A stretch of DNA of 64,000 nt from Tolypocladium sp. Sup5 PDA-1 (Eukaryota; Ascomycota; Sordariomycetes; Hypocreales; Ophiocordycipitaceae): contig JPHH03000024.1 of the NCBI GenBank assembly GCA_000750105.3, positions 62,001 through 126,000 on the forward strand. The letters run 5' to 3'. A program made the translations under genes and the position numbers. The notes beneath the pieces are model-generated. The model did no database searches and was not told the DNA's origin. It saw only the letters and a program-made list of their open reading frames with translations. Shown here piece by piece: positions 53,199 through 64,000 of the stretch; position 1 is the first letter of the stretch, and every line of letters starts with the position of its first letter.

Positions 53199-56100
53199 TT
53201 AACCCAGGTACACAGAGAATCCATAGTATCAATGAACGTTTAATTTTAAGTTGGGTCAGTGCCGCAACATCCAGGTCCGTTAGGAAGCTGCAAGAAGCAC
53301 ATATCGCTGATCCCAGGTGACTCTGGCAACTTCACGCTGTCAATAACATTTGCGCTCTATAAAATACTACCAGCCTAGCCCATCGGTAGACTTACGACGC
53401 TGGATCATACCCACGTCACATCCTGGAGAAGTGTTTGCGCGAGAAGTCTATGTCTCACGACGGAGAACATACCCAGAAGAACGACCGTTCAATTCATGAG
53501 CATGTTATGAGGTGCTCGCACTATGCGGAGGAGGCTCTTTCCTCTTTGATCTCTAGTGAAGCAACTTGGGTGGGTTCATTGACTACAGGTCCAAGCGTGA
53601 CAAGGCTTATCCTTGTCTGCGTTCGTGTTTTAAATTAGACACGCCATTCTTGTCGGTTGGCTTGTGACAGAAGGAAACGAAAAGCCTAGCCAGGGTGGCT
53701 GGCTGTCGTTGCGGTGGCATTGCTTCGTTACGTCGAGCACGGCAGTAATTCATGTCTGCCCGGTACAGTTTTTAGCATTCAAACGGGTACCTCAGGCCAT
53801 GAACGCGAGAGTAGCGGCCAAGATTTCCACCGGCAATTGAGGGATGGCCATCCTCCATGCAGTACAAATAAATTCTCGAACTTTCGTTGCACAGAAGCGC
53901 TCGCTGTGGGCAACACCTTCAGTGGAGCGCAAGCTACGCCACGGGACCACCGGACCGGCCCGAGTTGTCCGGAAGCCGTTAGTCACCGTTCGATCTTCTG
54001 AACCCCCTATAGTGGGCTTGAGCGTCGGTGATGAAGCAAAATCCGACATGCGGACAGAGAGGCTGACAGCGGGTTCGTGGAAAAAAGAACACGCCCAACA
54101 ACTGCAGGAGACCTGGCGCCTCGTCTCCACCCTCAAGCACACACCATCTGATACACGCGCGACACTTCCCGAGTGCTCCGTAGGCTTCGGTTCATTCCTT
54201 CTCGTTGCCTAACCGGCAACCTGAATCGCCATTGAACATATTCTCGGCAGTTGCATGCCCTGGAGCCGACATCCACTCAATTTAAGTACGATTGTGTCGC
54301 GAATACTTTCCATAGAATCCACTGTGTACTCTGTGTTCGGGCTTTCTCGCAGGAGCCTCGGCTGTATTCACTTCGTCTGTCGCTGGCATCCGCTGACTTG
54401 AAGCAGCCTTCAACCTCCTCGCCCACAGATTGGGTGTCCCGGGAGTGCCGACACACTCGGATAGCGAGGGCTCGACTAATAATCAGCTGATTGTTGATTC
54501 ATAAGCGAGATTGCAGATCCACAGCTCCACTGTGCAGCCAAGCGGGCCGGTCCGACCTGTCGGGACGTAAGCGCTAGCTCGAAGCGGCCATGGGAGGCTC
54601 GAGCGGACAACTACAGGTCCCGTCACCGTGTCTTCACATGTATGCACGAAGACCAATACGTGTACGTCTGGCTCTGACAGTACAGCGTATCAAGATGGGA
54701 CAAATGGCCCGAGCATGACCTTCCGCCACTTCCCAGAAGGTACTCCGATCCATTCCTTCTCGTCGGCCGCCTCACTGTTGGGCTGGCGATCCTCTGCTGC
54801 GATGACCTCATAGCCTGCACCGCTATCCCAGCATCATGTTGAGACATAGCTGAATGAAGACGTTCAACTTGGGTTAGCGGAGGTGGATCCATGCCCTTGT
54901 CTTTCATGGTAATCTGGTGTATTGTTGACTTAACCAACAGCGCAAGATTTTGGCACATCCCTATGATCGCGGACCGCACAAGCGAGCTCCAGCACACTGC
55001 GTACCAGCAAGCATCCATTCAGCAATTATTTGTAGGCCCCGTGCACGGCGAGGAGACTGGAGAATGAGCATGGTGAGAGAATCAGGGAACTTATTAGCTT
55101 ATTGGAGCCCGTGTAAAGCTCATGTGCGGCGGTACATGAGACTTTGACGCGACGCGCCTGGGGCCTGGCTTACTTAATCCACCATCATCGTCTCGCAGCG
55201 AGTGAGCATTAAGGAGACCAGGGAAGCGGGATGCCGCAAATCAATATGCTACGACCACGATATCCAGCTTCATCTCGTGCCTAAATACGACATACGGAGT
55301 GTGGATGGAGGCTCGTCAGCCTGGTGGCATGCATTTGGTCCCAAACATGGACAACGCATTCCCACGCACACGGGCGCCTTGCGTGTCCAAACCAAGTGCG
55401 GCTCTTGATGGCCTGCTCACAGTTTCTCGGAAGCTTGACTTGCCTACGGGCTTTGGGCGAACAACGCTCCAAGGCGGAGGGTCAGGCTGTGTGGTTTCAA
55501 TGGCCGGCGCCGGAAGCGAATCAATACACCAGGCTGACATCTGAAACGTCAGGCTTGGATGTTTCACTATTGACGCTGGATGTTCAAGTCGCTAAACTCG
55601 GCTGTTAGACAGTTCGCCGCTAGGCTCACTACTGACGCTGCGTGGAAGTGTGCGGAGGGCTTGCACATGCTCCGCTGTACCTCAAGGCGCGGGCCGGCCC
55701 CGAGCCGAGCCAAGAGCACTCTGTTCAGGCTCGTCATTTGTGACTGCACTCCCGCTGACAGAGGAAACGAACAAGGATTCGCAGCTGCTCGTCACGCAGT
55801 GGCTAGGCGGAGCGCAGGTCCCTGAGACACGAGAACCGCGAAGCAGATGGTTTGAGTGCAACGGTCGTCAGCCGCGAGTCGGCGCCCCTAGATTGAGCTC
55901 GCACTGTTTTCTGGTACATGCACTGTAATGGTTCTGAGTACGTTAATTGAGCTGGCACAGATGTCACAGATTCTGGCCGCGAGACCAAATTGCGCCGAAG
56001 CTGGCTGTTCGTGTGATTGGCGAACTGGGCTGGACACGATCTTGGTGGGGCTTGTTCTGTCCCGCCATGATGGGTTGTAGAGTCGACTCAACGCCACTGT

Positions 56101-59100
56101 TGGCTGATTAGGTGCGCTGCAAGAGCACAGTGGAACGGTCCTCCGCCAGGGATAGCAATGCACCAACGTTCGAGCCGCGAGCCACAATCAGAGGGTCCCT
56201 GAGCCCGAGCGCTTCAGCAACGTGAGTGAACCATCATTATCAGCCGGCTGATCTCCCTCTCGTGCAATACTGTCATGCCTTTGAGCAACTCTTGCTGCCG
56301 TATGGTGGTGAGCGCTGCGTCACGACGGCCGCAGCCATCCATTTCTGGAATGGCAGATGCCCGTCTAGGGGTGACCATTTGTAGAGCACCGACGTACGCT
56401 TTCATTGCGATGAAGGTTGTTCCATAGGTCCCGAGTCTCGATGGCCTATCCTTCGTCAAGCTCCTCAGCAAGCCGGCGCAGAAGCGTGGAGGTGGCCCAA
56501 CTTGTCGAATGTTCGGGCGAGCCACTGGGTAGCAGTTCGAGCACCTACGAATCAAGGGCCGTGCAATCGGCCTCAACTCTACCCCGTCCGGCAACCCGTC
56601 GCGTCGTCTACATGTCTCTACTACAGGTTTTTCGGCAGCCTACCCGGGACCGGCGCCTTTGTTCACCGTAGTACATGGTCGTCGCCGCATATTGCAGTAC
56701 TGTAGTAAGGTTCACATGACAGTTGAATCAGCAGTGACGTCTATGACAGCCGTTTCTGGCGGTTTGAGCTGAGAGCCGAGTCTGGTTCTTTGGAGCCGGC
56801 ATCCGACGCGAGCCCACCAGCACTGGCATGTCGACGGGAGGAGTCGCGGATGGAGTTGTGTCAGCCTTTCATAGTGTACAGTATCAAGCTACACTAACCC
56901 GCGGGGCAAGGGGTTCCCCATATCCGTGTAAGCTATACGATGCAAGAGCATGCCAACCAACTGCATTGGTACCCCCTCTGTGTAGACTTCCCCCAACACA
57001 GCTCTGTTGACCTTGACAGGGGACGTCACAGATGTACATGGTCCGTGCGTTGCTCCACCACATGATCAAGCGCTCATGCAGGTTGGCAGGGTTTATGTGC
57101 AGTACCGGGGGCATAAGTGTGTATGCATGAACGTTTTTATCTGGATGGCGATACATGTCCCGTTGCTCTTAGTGACTAACCTTAACGTTCCAGGACAGAA
57201 ACGGCTGTAAGACTAAACCACATTTGAGCGACCTAGAAAAGCTTTCCCTCGCGGGAGACTTTCCGCCTTCCGGGGACTGATCTGTCACAACTGAGCCCAC
57301 ACGAGTGCTCATGGCTGATTTGATCCTGGCAAGACCAAGCACTTCCTCCGCTCCCCTGGCGCCCATCCACCTGCGGAAGCAAGTTTTTCTTTCTCAGATA
57401 TGAGAACCCTTCACAAGCATAGATTATGCTCTTCCACGAGTCCACACAGAGCAAAGAGCGACTGAAAGCATGGAAAACGAACAACGGGGCGTTTGCTTCG
57501 TCCCATTCGGATTCACTCACGGGTGGTGCTGTTGGGGCATTTTGGTGTGTTTTGAGCGATTTTCCACCAATGGTGGGGATGCCCCACAATGCCCTCCCGC
57601 AGACCATGGTTGCCGCTTTAGGACAAGCGCCCAGTGGCGCAGGCCGGGCCGACCCGAGCTGCCGGTACCCGCTAGCTCGAAGCAGCTAGGCGGAGGAACC
57701 TGCGAACTGGAGATTGACCGATCAGCGAACCTTGCGGCAAGAAAGCGGAGCGTCCGGTAAGAATGCCTGGTCGTCTCCACTGGGCATGTGCGGGTGAATA
57801 GATGCACATGCCCACGTGCCCGGCCGGACACAGCCATCGGAAAAGCCGGACCAAACGCGACGAACGCTCCCACAAGCCGACAACCACGGAGTACTTCACT
57901 GCGTTTCGTTGCCTGCCCTGCCATCTGGTTACTGCATCGAGCTCGTGCTCCGTGCAAGCAACAACGGGGACTGAATCTTACGCCACGCTGCATGACCGTT
58001 TCCCTCCGAACAACCGGCCCATCTCTCGGCCGCTTCGCTGCTGTGTGATTGTTTATTGCTGTATCCAGGGATACTCAAACAAGGCCGTGCTGTTCGCTTT
58101 CACTTGTGCATGGCGCAGACTAGTCCGTACCATCTGATCACACCGCCACTTCGATGTGTCATGCCTTGCTACGGAACCTGTGCGACAACCCGCAAATCGC
58201 ATCAATTCCCAAGCTTTGAGACATCCCCAACATGAGCGTATCGGAGGACCGCCCCTGGAGGTGGCCACTCCGGTGTTGTGGGTTGGCAAGTACCTGTAGA
58301 TACAGAATACGCACAAGCTCGAGAGAAACGCTGTCTACTTGTTTGTCCCAAGGTCCCCCGACTGTGAGTTAAAAAATGGTGGGACGCCAGTACTCGGCCG
58401 GGCGTTCAATGTGGCGATAGCGATGACGTGGTTCACAAGGAGTGACGGGCAACAGGGGCGAGCTTGTGAACTGCCAGCCGGCACCCCTGCTTGGTCGCGG
58501 ACCCCTGCTATTTGAAGGAACGATTTCGTTGGCTCCTGGTTCCGGACTTACATCCTGGCGGTTCTGGTTTTGGTAGCTGACGCCGTACTTGACACCATAC
58601 ATTCAGGAATGTCTACTCGTATGTGGGGTTACGAAACTAAGTCGTATGGTTGAGCTGTCGCAACGCCCTCGCAATTTGTCTCCTGTCTCCACGTCAGGAG
58701 CCTTGGAAGGGAAATCCTTGGCCGACAGCACCCCGGGCGGGGGGGTTGGGGGTTTCAGTCCGGGATCTGGCAGTGGATGTGCCAAACGCACAGGCCTGCC
58801 CCCGGGCCCACACATGAAGGTTGATGCTTCTTTTGGCGAGTTGCATGTATTGCGACATCGTATGATCCACATTGGAATCAGCAAGCAACCCCTCGTAACA
58901 CCATCTCATGACCAGATTCCCCGTGGAGCCCCATCATTGGATGGTGGATGGACCTGCCCTCCAGCGTTCCGTTCCTCGGGAGCGACTGACGCATCCTATT
59001 GGTCTCTGCGAGTTCTAGCGCCGTTTCCTGGTGCAGATGAGGGTGCATGCCGTACGGAGTACTGCCAGATCACGCGAGTGGAGCTTCATCTGTCCCAACG

Positions 59101-61241
59101 GAGCAGGCTCTTGACGCGTTGCTCTCTAGACATAACTGTGCATAGCCACTCATCGCCAGGCCGGGATGCGGAAAATGGGCGTATTTTTGGGTATTCGTAT
59201 TCCTTTGATCACCATCTTGCGCTTTTCTCCAATAGGGAACTCTACGCGAACGGCGTTGCCCGGTCGTGTCGGTGCAATTCTTACTCCGTACTTGAGGGCA
59301 GATTTGTTCTTTTTCGAAGCCTAGCTGAGCCTCCTCCGTTTTGAGACTGGGCGGATATGCACTGTTATTATTTCGGGACAAGCCACATCTGCTACCTGGC
59401 ACTGCTGTGACTAACGTCGAGCTTTCTCGTCCCCGCCTCTCTCCCCTGACAGTTCACCAGAGACAAGTTCTGTGGGGTTCGTGCAAGTACTCCGTAGCAT
59501 GCACAGCTTGGCGACGGGCGCCAGTGAGCGGACGGGCGCTCCCCCACCAAGAATTTCCAAGAGTTCCGTGGCCAGCCCTGTTTCCATCTACCTCCCTTGG
59601 CCGCTCAACTCATCTCCTGGGCAGCGACTTCAGGAACGATGACCTGACTTCCCCGCGTTGGTAACGACGACGATCTTCGTTAAATTCCCGTTTATGCTCA
59701 CATGGCAGCCTTCTAATGGCATAGCAATGGCTATTCATATCCGATATCCCTTGATCCGGTAGTGACGACCGAGCTAAGTGCGGAACTTCAACCAACCTCG
59801 GCAGTGATTACACGGCAATGGCGCCAGTCTAGGCCACGTATAAGAACTAGCATATGAGAACCAGGATGAGAGCGCCGCACTGAGCGCAATGTTGCGGCTT
59901 TATAGGTAGATGATGTGTGAACATCTCGGTAGGTATACTGCGTAGCTTCTCACTGCAAAACGTGAGATGGTAACACAAGGGGTGCCAACAAGGAGACGTG
60001 ACAAGTGCTCGATCCTCTCGCGCCCTCGAGATAACGCTTCGCAGTCATCCATATCTTGTGCCTATGATGGTGTAGCGTTCCGTGGAGCCTACTTTCCATG
60101 CACAACCTGGGAGTTCACTCTGCCCATCCAGTGTCCCCTTTTTGGTGTCAAGACGCTTCCTGAACCGAGAGCAGAAGGATCAAGATCCCAATGACGATTT
60201 ATCACAACACGCAACGTCATCATGAAAGCCTTCTTCTCCTGGCCCAGAGCCTTCGTCTTTTGTTTGCTCATAGCTATTGGTTTGCATCTATGTACCTACC
60301 ATCCACAACGTAGTGACCGCGCACTCTCTGCTTACAAAATGTTGCAGCCAGGCCGTGTATCAGATCCTGCCTACCTCGCATGCCTGCAATTCGAAGAGAT
60401 GATCATCACAGAGGAATACACCAGGGGTTTCTTTACTACCTATTCAGCCCTTGGTATAACGTTACTTCGTCAATCTTTCCACGGTCAAGCTCGCGCCACA
60501 TCTCAGCCCTGAGCTGGAGGCTACAAGGAACACAGTTCCTAGCCTATGCGGCCCTCCTCATCCATCTTCTGGGAACTGAAAATGGCGGCGACTTCATCCA
60601 TCCATTCATTTCGGAGAATTTGTACTTGGACGCATAGTTGCCGCCACAACGCGACATCAAGACACTTGTAGGGAACACCCAGAAGCAACTCAAGGTAGAG
60701 ACAAGAGCTCATATTACCTATACGGCTGGTCTTCCTGCAGCGAAGCTTTTCGGGGACCTGGAGAGCGGAACCGTTGTCAAGACGTCTGGTTCTGGAGAGG
60801 TCAATTTTGGAATGCATTTTAAGAATGCTACTGTGATCGGAGTGCGAGTATTGGGTCAATTCAGGGTAAAGGTGTCTTTGGGAAGGTAAGTTTGATTGCT
60901 TACTAGGGCTTTTGGTTGCTTTTGTATGACATGCATTATAGTATATCTAGGATCTAGCAGTCAGCATAGCAAGGAGCCGATATTTGAGGTATTCAAGCCA
61001 CATCGGCCGAAAGGGCGCATGGCTAGAAAGTTCCTGACACTACACTACTTTGTCAGGCCCTTGGCTTTTTGCCATAGATAGCAGGAGCGAGAGCGCCGCG
61101 TGCAGCAGATAACACCAGTCCAATGGCCGAATATACAATCTACTGGTGCCTGCGTAACTGTAAACAAAGTGACCGGCCGAGCAACAACTCAACTCGAGCC
61201 CGCCAACGTTTCCTCAAAATGGACAACGCCTGGGATAGAGA
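53199..61241. other. 8-kb GC-rich block with no supported gene
   Basis: Many overlapping short frames occur on both strands, but none combines an ATG, plausible introns and a recognisable domain. The longest (58589-59344, plus) opens with TTG and is Gly/Ser/Pro-rich. A frame at 60222 begins with a signal-peptide-like stretch (FVFCLLIAIGLHLC), but the downstream frame is not continuous. A related GC-rich motif containing CGCTAGCTCGAAGC occurs at about 54571 and 57670, and an 11-bp hairpin lies at 57781-57814. It may be decayed repeats or non-coding DNA. Confidence 0.5.
57781..57814. repeat. Perfect 11-bp inverted repeat (hairpin)
   Basis: TGGGCATGTGC, 12-nt loop, GCACATGCCCA. It lies in the gene-empty GC-rich block. 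Confidence 0.8.
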
Positions 61242-61481
61242 ATGTTTGTGGGGCGACTGAATGACAATCAACGGCTTGACTCTGACCGCCCACGTGTAAT
61301 GGGCTTGACCGTCAACCAGCAGGAAGTCGAAAGGTTTGTGTCTAAACGCAAAATCGGAACAAATGTGTTTTACAAGGTGAAGGCGCGGGATTTCCCTGAA
61401 TCCCACAATTCTTGGGAAAGAAAGACGAACATATACCGGAAGTTTATATCAAGACTTGGGACTTTGCTCGACGCCAAGTAG
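61242..61481 (+). pseudogene. Degenerate chromodomain frame
   Basis: A 79-aa ATG frame whose second half aligns with a chromodomain: QEVERFVSKRKIG, FYKVKARDFPESHNSWERKT. It follows the HP1 pattern (E-V-E, Y-x-V-K-W, N-T-W-E-P), but the cage Trp of VKW is Ala (VKA) and the WEP Pro is Arg (WERKT). It should not bind methyl-lysine. It lies 1 kb upstream of a complete HP1 gene in the same orientation, so it may be a decayed partial duplicate or the end of a chromodomain-bearing integrase. No other retroelement part is next to it. Confidence 0.6.
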
Positions 61482-62464
61482 TGTTCATTTTGCGGCTCGA
61501 GACATGCCCGGCTAGGAACCCAAGCATGTCTCACCCGCGCTTTCACGCCGCCGGCGATCGACAAAGCGCTGTTATTGGCATTGACGAAGCGTAGGAGATT
61601 AGCTCCTCATGAGGCCATGTTCGTGCCATCGCCTAGCTAGCCCTGTCTCTGAAATAATAGCTGCAGAGCCGCCTTGAGGCATCGAATTATGCACAACTTG
61701 TTGCGGCGCGCCTCATGATCTCTCTGCCGGGTCCAAATGCCCGCTGTGACTCTGTGTTGGGCATTCTGGAGCACGTGCTTGCTGCTTAAGTCTCTCACCT
61801 CCTGCTCAGCTTGGGTGAAAAGAGCTGGATGAACGTTGTGTTTAACTTTGGAGTTATGCATCTCTCGCATCCATACCCACGCCAGTCGCACGGACATGGG
61901 TCTTGTTCAGCAATAAGCTGGAGTAGCAGTAAAGTTCAGGCAGCTTTGCCTTCAGGGTCAAGGTAGGTGTTTAGCACAGTACCATACAATCTCATTGAGT
62001 CTCTCACCACAAGAGGCACGTTGGAACATAGGGAGCACTTCCTGAACATGCCATTCGGTACATACATACAAGAACGACTATGCACGGGCGACCGAAAGCG
62101 TCTGTGTACAAGTTCATATCCGGGGTCCCTAAGCGCAGAAGAAAATCGAGCCAAAGCCGTCAGTGCTAGTAACGCAATGACAGCCGGAACCGGTGCTCTT
62201 GGTTGCTATTTCAGCTGAAGTTGGCGTGAGCTTGCACGCGACTGGAATGTAGCCAGAAAAGGCTTTTGGCCGTTGCAAAGGTAAGCGCATACACAAGAAC
62301 CCCCATTGATGAGCGACCAGCCAGTGCTATGACAATCCCCTGCCACTAGATCGGAGTAACTCTAGTGTTTACCATCATCTTGTACATTCTCTCCTTCCTG
62401 ACAGAGGCCTGGCATCAGACTTACTATCCTGCCTTTGTTCATTTGGCAAGCCGTTGCAATTGAA
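61482..62464. other. Intergenic upstream of the HP1 gene
   Basis: About 1 kb with short frames only. No promoter element stands out. Confidence 0.35.
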
Positions 62465-63427
62465 ATGGCGCGCCAGGCACGGCCTGGTAAACGTAAATCA
62501 GCGCCTAACGACGATAAGACATCTGATCCGAAGCCACAGTCAACTGGCTTGCGGCGCAAGCTAGTGTCCGTCGACGATGATGAACCCGTGAGCGATTCTG
62601 AACCCGCAGCCAACGGAGACGGTGTGAACGGCGGCGACAGCGGAGAAGAAAATTGCCTTAGGGATAACCAGTAAAGCAACCATGCTTAATTTGTCCGCTT
62701 TCTGTATACTTACGGTTTTAGGTTCCTCGTCGAAGCTATCAAGAATCATAGAATTGGTGAAGACGTACGTGCAGATCATTGATGACTTGCTCCTTTGAGC
62801 TTGCTGACTTGCAAAAGGGTTCTTTAGAGTTTCTGGTCAAATGGGAGGGTTGGGATAAGAAATCTGACATGACTTGGGAGCCTGAGAACAACTTAATGTA
62901 AGGGTGATTTAGCTTCAGTACGAGAGCTTCGAGTACCATTATCTAACGCTTTGCCACACCTTCAGGGAATATGTTTCAAAGTATCTGGAAAAGTATTTTC
63001 ACAGAATTGGCGGACGCGACAATATATTCGAAGAGTCAAAAAAGGCGGCCCGACACAAGAGGCGTAGTAGGGCGTCTGGCGGAGCTCCTCCACCAACGAA
63101 ACGATCGCGAAAGGATAACACCCACCCAGCAGATTCGACACCTCCCGCCACCGCCAGGAAATGGAGCCTTCCTGCAGGATCGTGGGAGGACGAAATTGCG
63201 TCCATCGATGCTTGTAAATACGGTGGCAGCGGTAAGCTGGCTGTATATGTTACTTGGAAGCGCGGGCAGAAGACCAAGCATGCTACATCTGTCATATATA
63301 AGAAGTGCCCCCAGAAGGTGAGAAACATATACGACGACCACAAATGGTGCAGCGAAAGCTCTGCTGACAAGAATAGATGCTCCAATATTACCACCGACAC
63401 GTGAAGATTATCCGCGTTCAAGAGTAG
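62465..63427 (+). CDS. HP1: HP1-type heterochromatin protein (chromodomain plus chromoshadow), 243 aa, five exons
   Basis: Reads histone H3 methylated at Lys9 and bridges nucleosomes in heterochromatin. Exons 62465-62670, 62722-62764, 62818-62897, 62966-63317 and 63377-63427 (732 nt) join through four introns (GTAAAG, GTACGT, GTAAGG and GTGAGA donors) without a stop. The chromodomain spans about 66-115 (QFLVEAIKNHRIGED, SLEFLVKWEGW, SDMTWEPENNL). Cage positions are Phe (for Tyr), Trp and Trp. A basic hinge follows (ARHKRRSRAS, KRSRKD). The chromoshadow domain at about 170-240 has WEDEIASIDA, LAVYVTWKRG and CPQKMLQYYHRHVKI, typical of the dimer interface. Length is normal for fungal HP1 (HepA/HPO type). 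Whether this is the sole copy cannot be seen. Confidence 0.9.
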
Positions 63428-64000
63428 GGCCGCAACCGATGGAGTCCAACTGTCGAGTTCCGGCCGATATGAGAAAAGGGAGTTTTGAAGGCCTTCGAAG
63501 GACATTCCGCTGGTGTAAATAACCAACCGTACAGTAATGGAGACCTGAAACAAGAATGACAAAGCAGTGGACCCGAACTCTTCCTTCAAGTACGCCCGGG
63601 AAGAAGGCTTCCTACTAGTCGAGGAACGACGCTTCAAGCTACTCAAAGGCTGCTCATGCTGCTGGCCCAGGTTCTTTCTGCTCCCATTGCATAAACCAAC
63701 ATGGTTTAGGTTACTCAGAGGGAAAAGCCATACTGCCAGGCAACGACGAAAGTATCAAAAGGGGCCTTCTATCTTTGCCTGTCGAGCTCATGTTACGCAT
63801 CGCGGGATTCTTGCTACTGTCTCCGACCGAGAGCTCGCTGTATGAGTTACCCACAGATTCAGAGGATCCGACCCTTGCCTAGGGACGTGAATGGCCTCTG
63901 AGGAGAAAGGCGCTCTTGTCTCTGGCGCAAACTTGCCGGTAAATCAAACTAATTGCAACGGATCAGTTGTATCACTCTATATACCTTCGGGATGGCGTCT
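63428..64000. other. Right-hand flank
   Basis: Apart from the F-box-like frame nothing is recognised. A CGTACAGTAATG element lies at about 63529. Confidence 0.35.
63673..63882 (+). CDS. F-box-like frame (fragment)
   Basis: An open stretch without a visible start reads FCSHCINQHGLGYSEG, then LLSLPVELMLRIAGFLLLSP and a short tail to a TAG at 63880. LPxELxxxIAxFLxLSP is the opening of fungal F-box-like domains. The rest of the domain is missing, so this is an exon, or a truncated copy, of a gene running past the right edge. No junction is resolved. Confidence 0.4.
   Translation, partial: SFCSHCINQHGLGYSEGKAILPGNDESIKRGLLSLPVELMLRIAGFLLLSPTESSLYELPTDSEDPTLA

Noticed and set aside
58589..59344. 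251-aa plus-strand frame
   Set aside because: Opens with TTG, is Gly/Ser/Pro-rich, shows no domain and lies in a GC-rich stretch where long frames arise by chance.
1..64000. tRNA genes, rRNA, CRISPR arrays, telomere repeats
   Set aside because: No tRNA B-box with matching arms, no spaced direct-repeat array and no TTAGGG tracts were seen. GGTTCAAATTC near 45592 lacks a tRNA fold.

Overview
The window looks like an accessory, gene-poor stretch of a filamentous ascomycete genome (Pezizomycotina, probably a Sordariomycete). The evidence is the gene style: short 45-80 nt introns with GTAAGT/GTGAGT-like donors, CTAAC/CTGAC branch points and AG acceptors. The gene families also fit: NB-ARC/TPR receptors, patatin-like phospholipases, LysM secreted proteins, F-box/ankyrin proteins and Tad-like LINE retrotransposons. 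No tRNA, rRNA, CRISPR array or bacterial-style operon was seen. Most genes were rebuilt by joining exons by eye. Every junction listed keeps one open frame and restores a family motif where one is known, but none is confirmed by transcripts.

Layout. 1-1.2 kb: 5' part of a ferric-reductase-like gene running off the left edge. 2.1-4 kb: a repeat-rich hypothetical protein. 4.7-5.4 kb: a small Cys-rich protein. 5.9-8.4 kb: two abutting LINE fragments. 8.7-10.5 kb: two hypothetical genes. 12.2-15.4 kb: a six-exon patatin-like phospholipase gene, convergent with an NB-ARC-TPR receptor gene (15.98-18.4 kb) broken by one TAG. 18.9-19.8 kb: a multi-pass membrane protein. 21.4-22.1 kb: a BAH-domain protein. 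23.7-24.6 kb: a protein with SUMO-interaction-like motifs and a RING-H2 finger. 24.8-27.1 kb: a second, internally deleted LINE. 27.4-29.8 kb: a four-TM membrane protein and a frameshifted alpha/beta hydrolase. 32.7-33.8 kb: a LysM secreted protein. 35.3-38.5 kb: a coiled-coil protein, an intact FAD dehydrogenase and a chromodomain protein. 39.6-41.6 kb: coiled-coil proteins and a degenerate kinase. 44.6-46.7 kb: a hypothetical protein and an F-box/ankyrin gene broken by one TGA. 49.4-53.2 kb: a membrane protein, a MADS-like protein and a heptad-repeat protein. 53.2-61.2 kb: a long GC-rich block with no gene I can support. 61.2-63.4 kb: a degenerate chromodomain frame and a complete HP1-type heterochromatin protein. 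63.7-63.9 kb: an F-box-like frame.

Two themes stand out. The first is a probable fungal innate-immunity or allorecognition pair. Patatin and NB-ARC-TPR are often fused in one fungal protein, but here they lie in two convergent genes, and the receptor has a single nonsense codon. The second is a concentration of chromatin and SUMO/ubiquitin genes (BAH, chromodomain, HP1, SIM-RING) beside decayed retrotransposons. A recurring palindromic TACTGTACAGTA-like motif, often 100-500 bp upstream of start codons, may be a shared promoter element.
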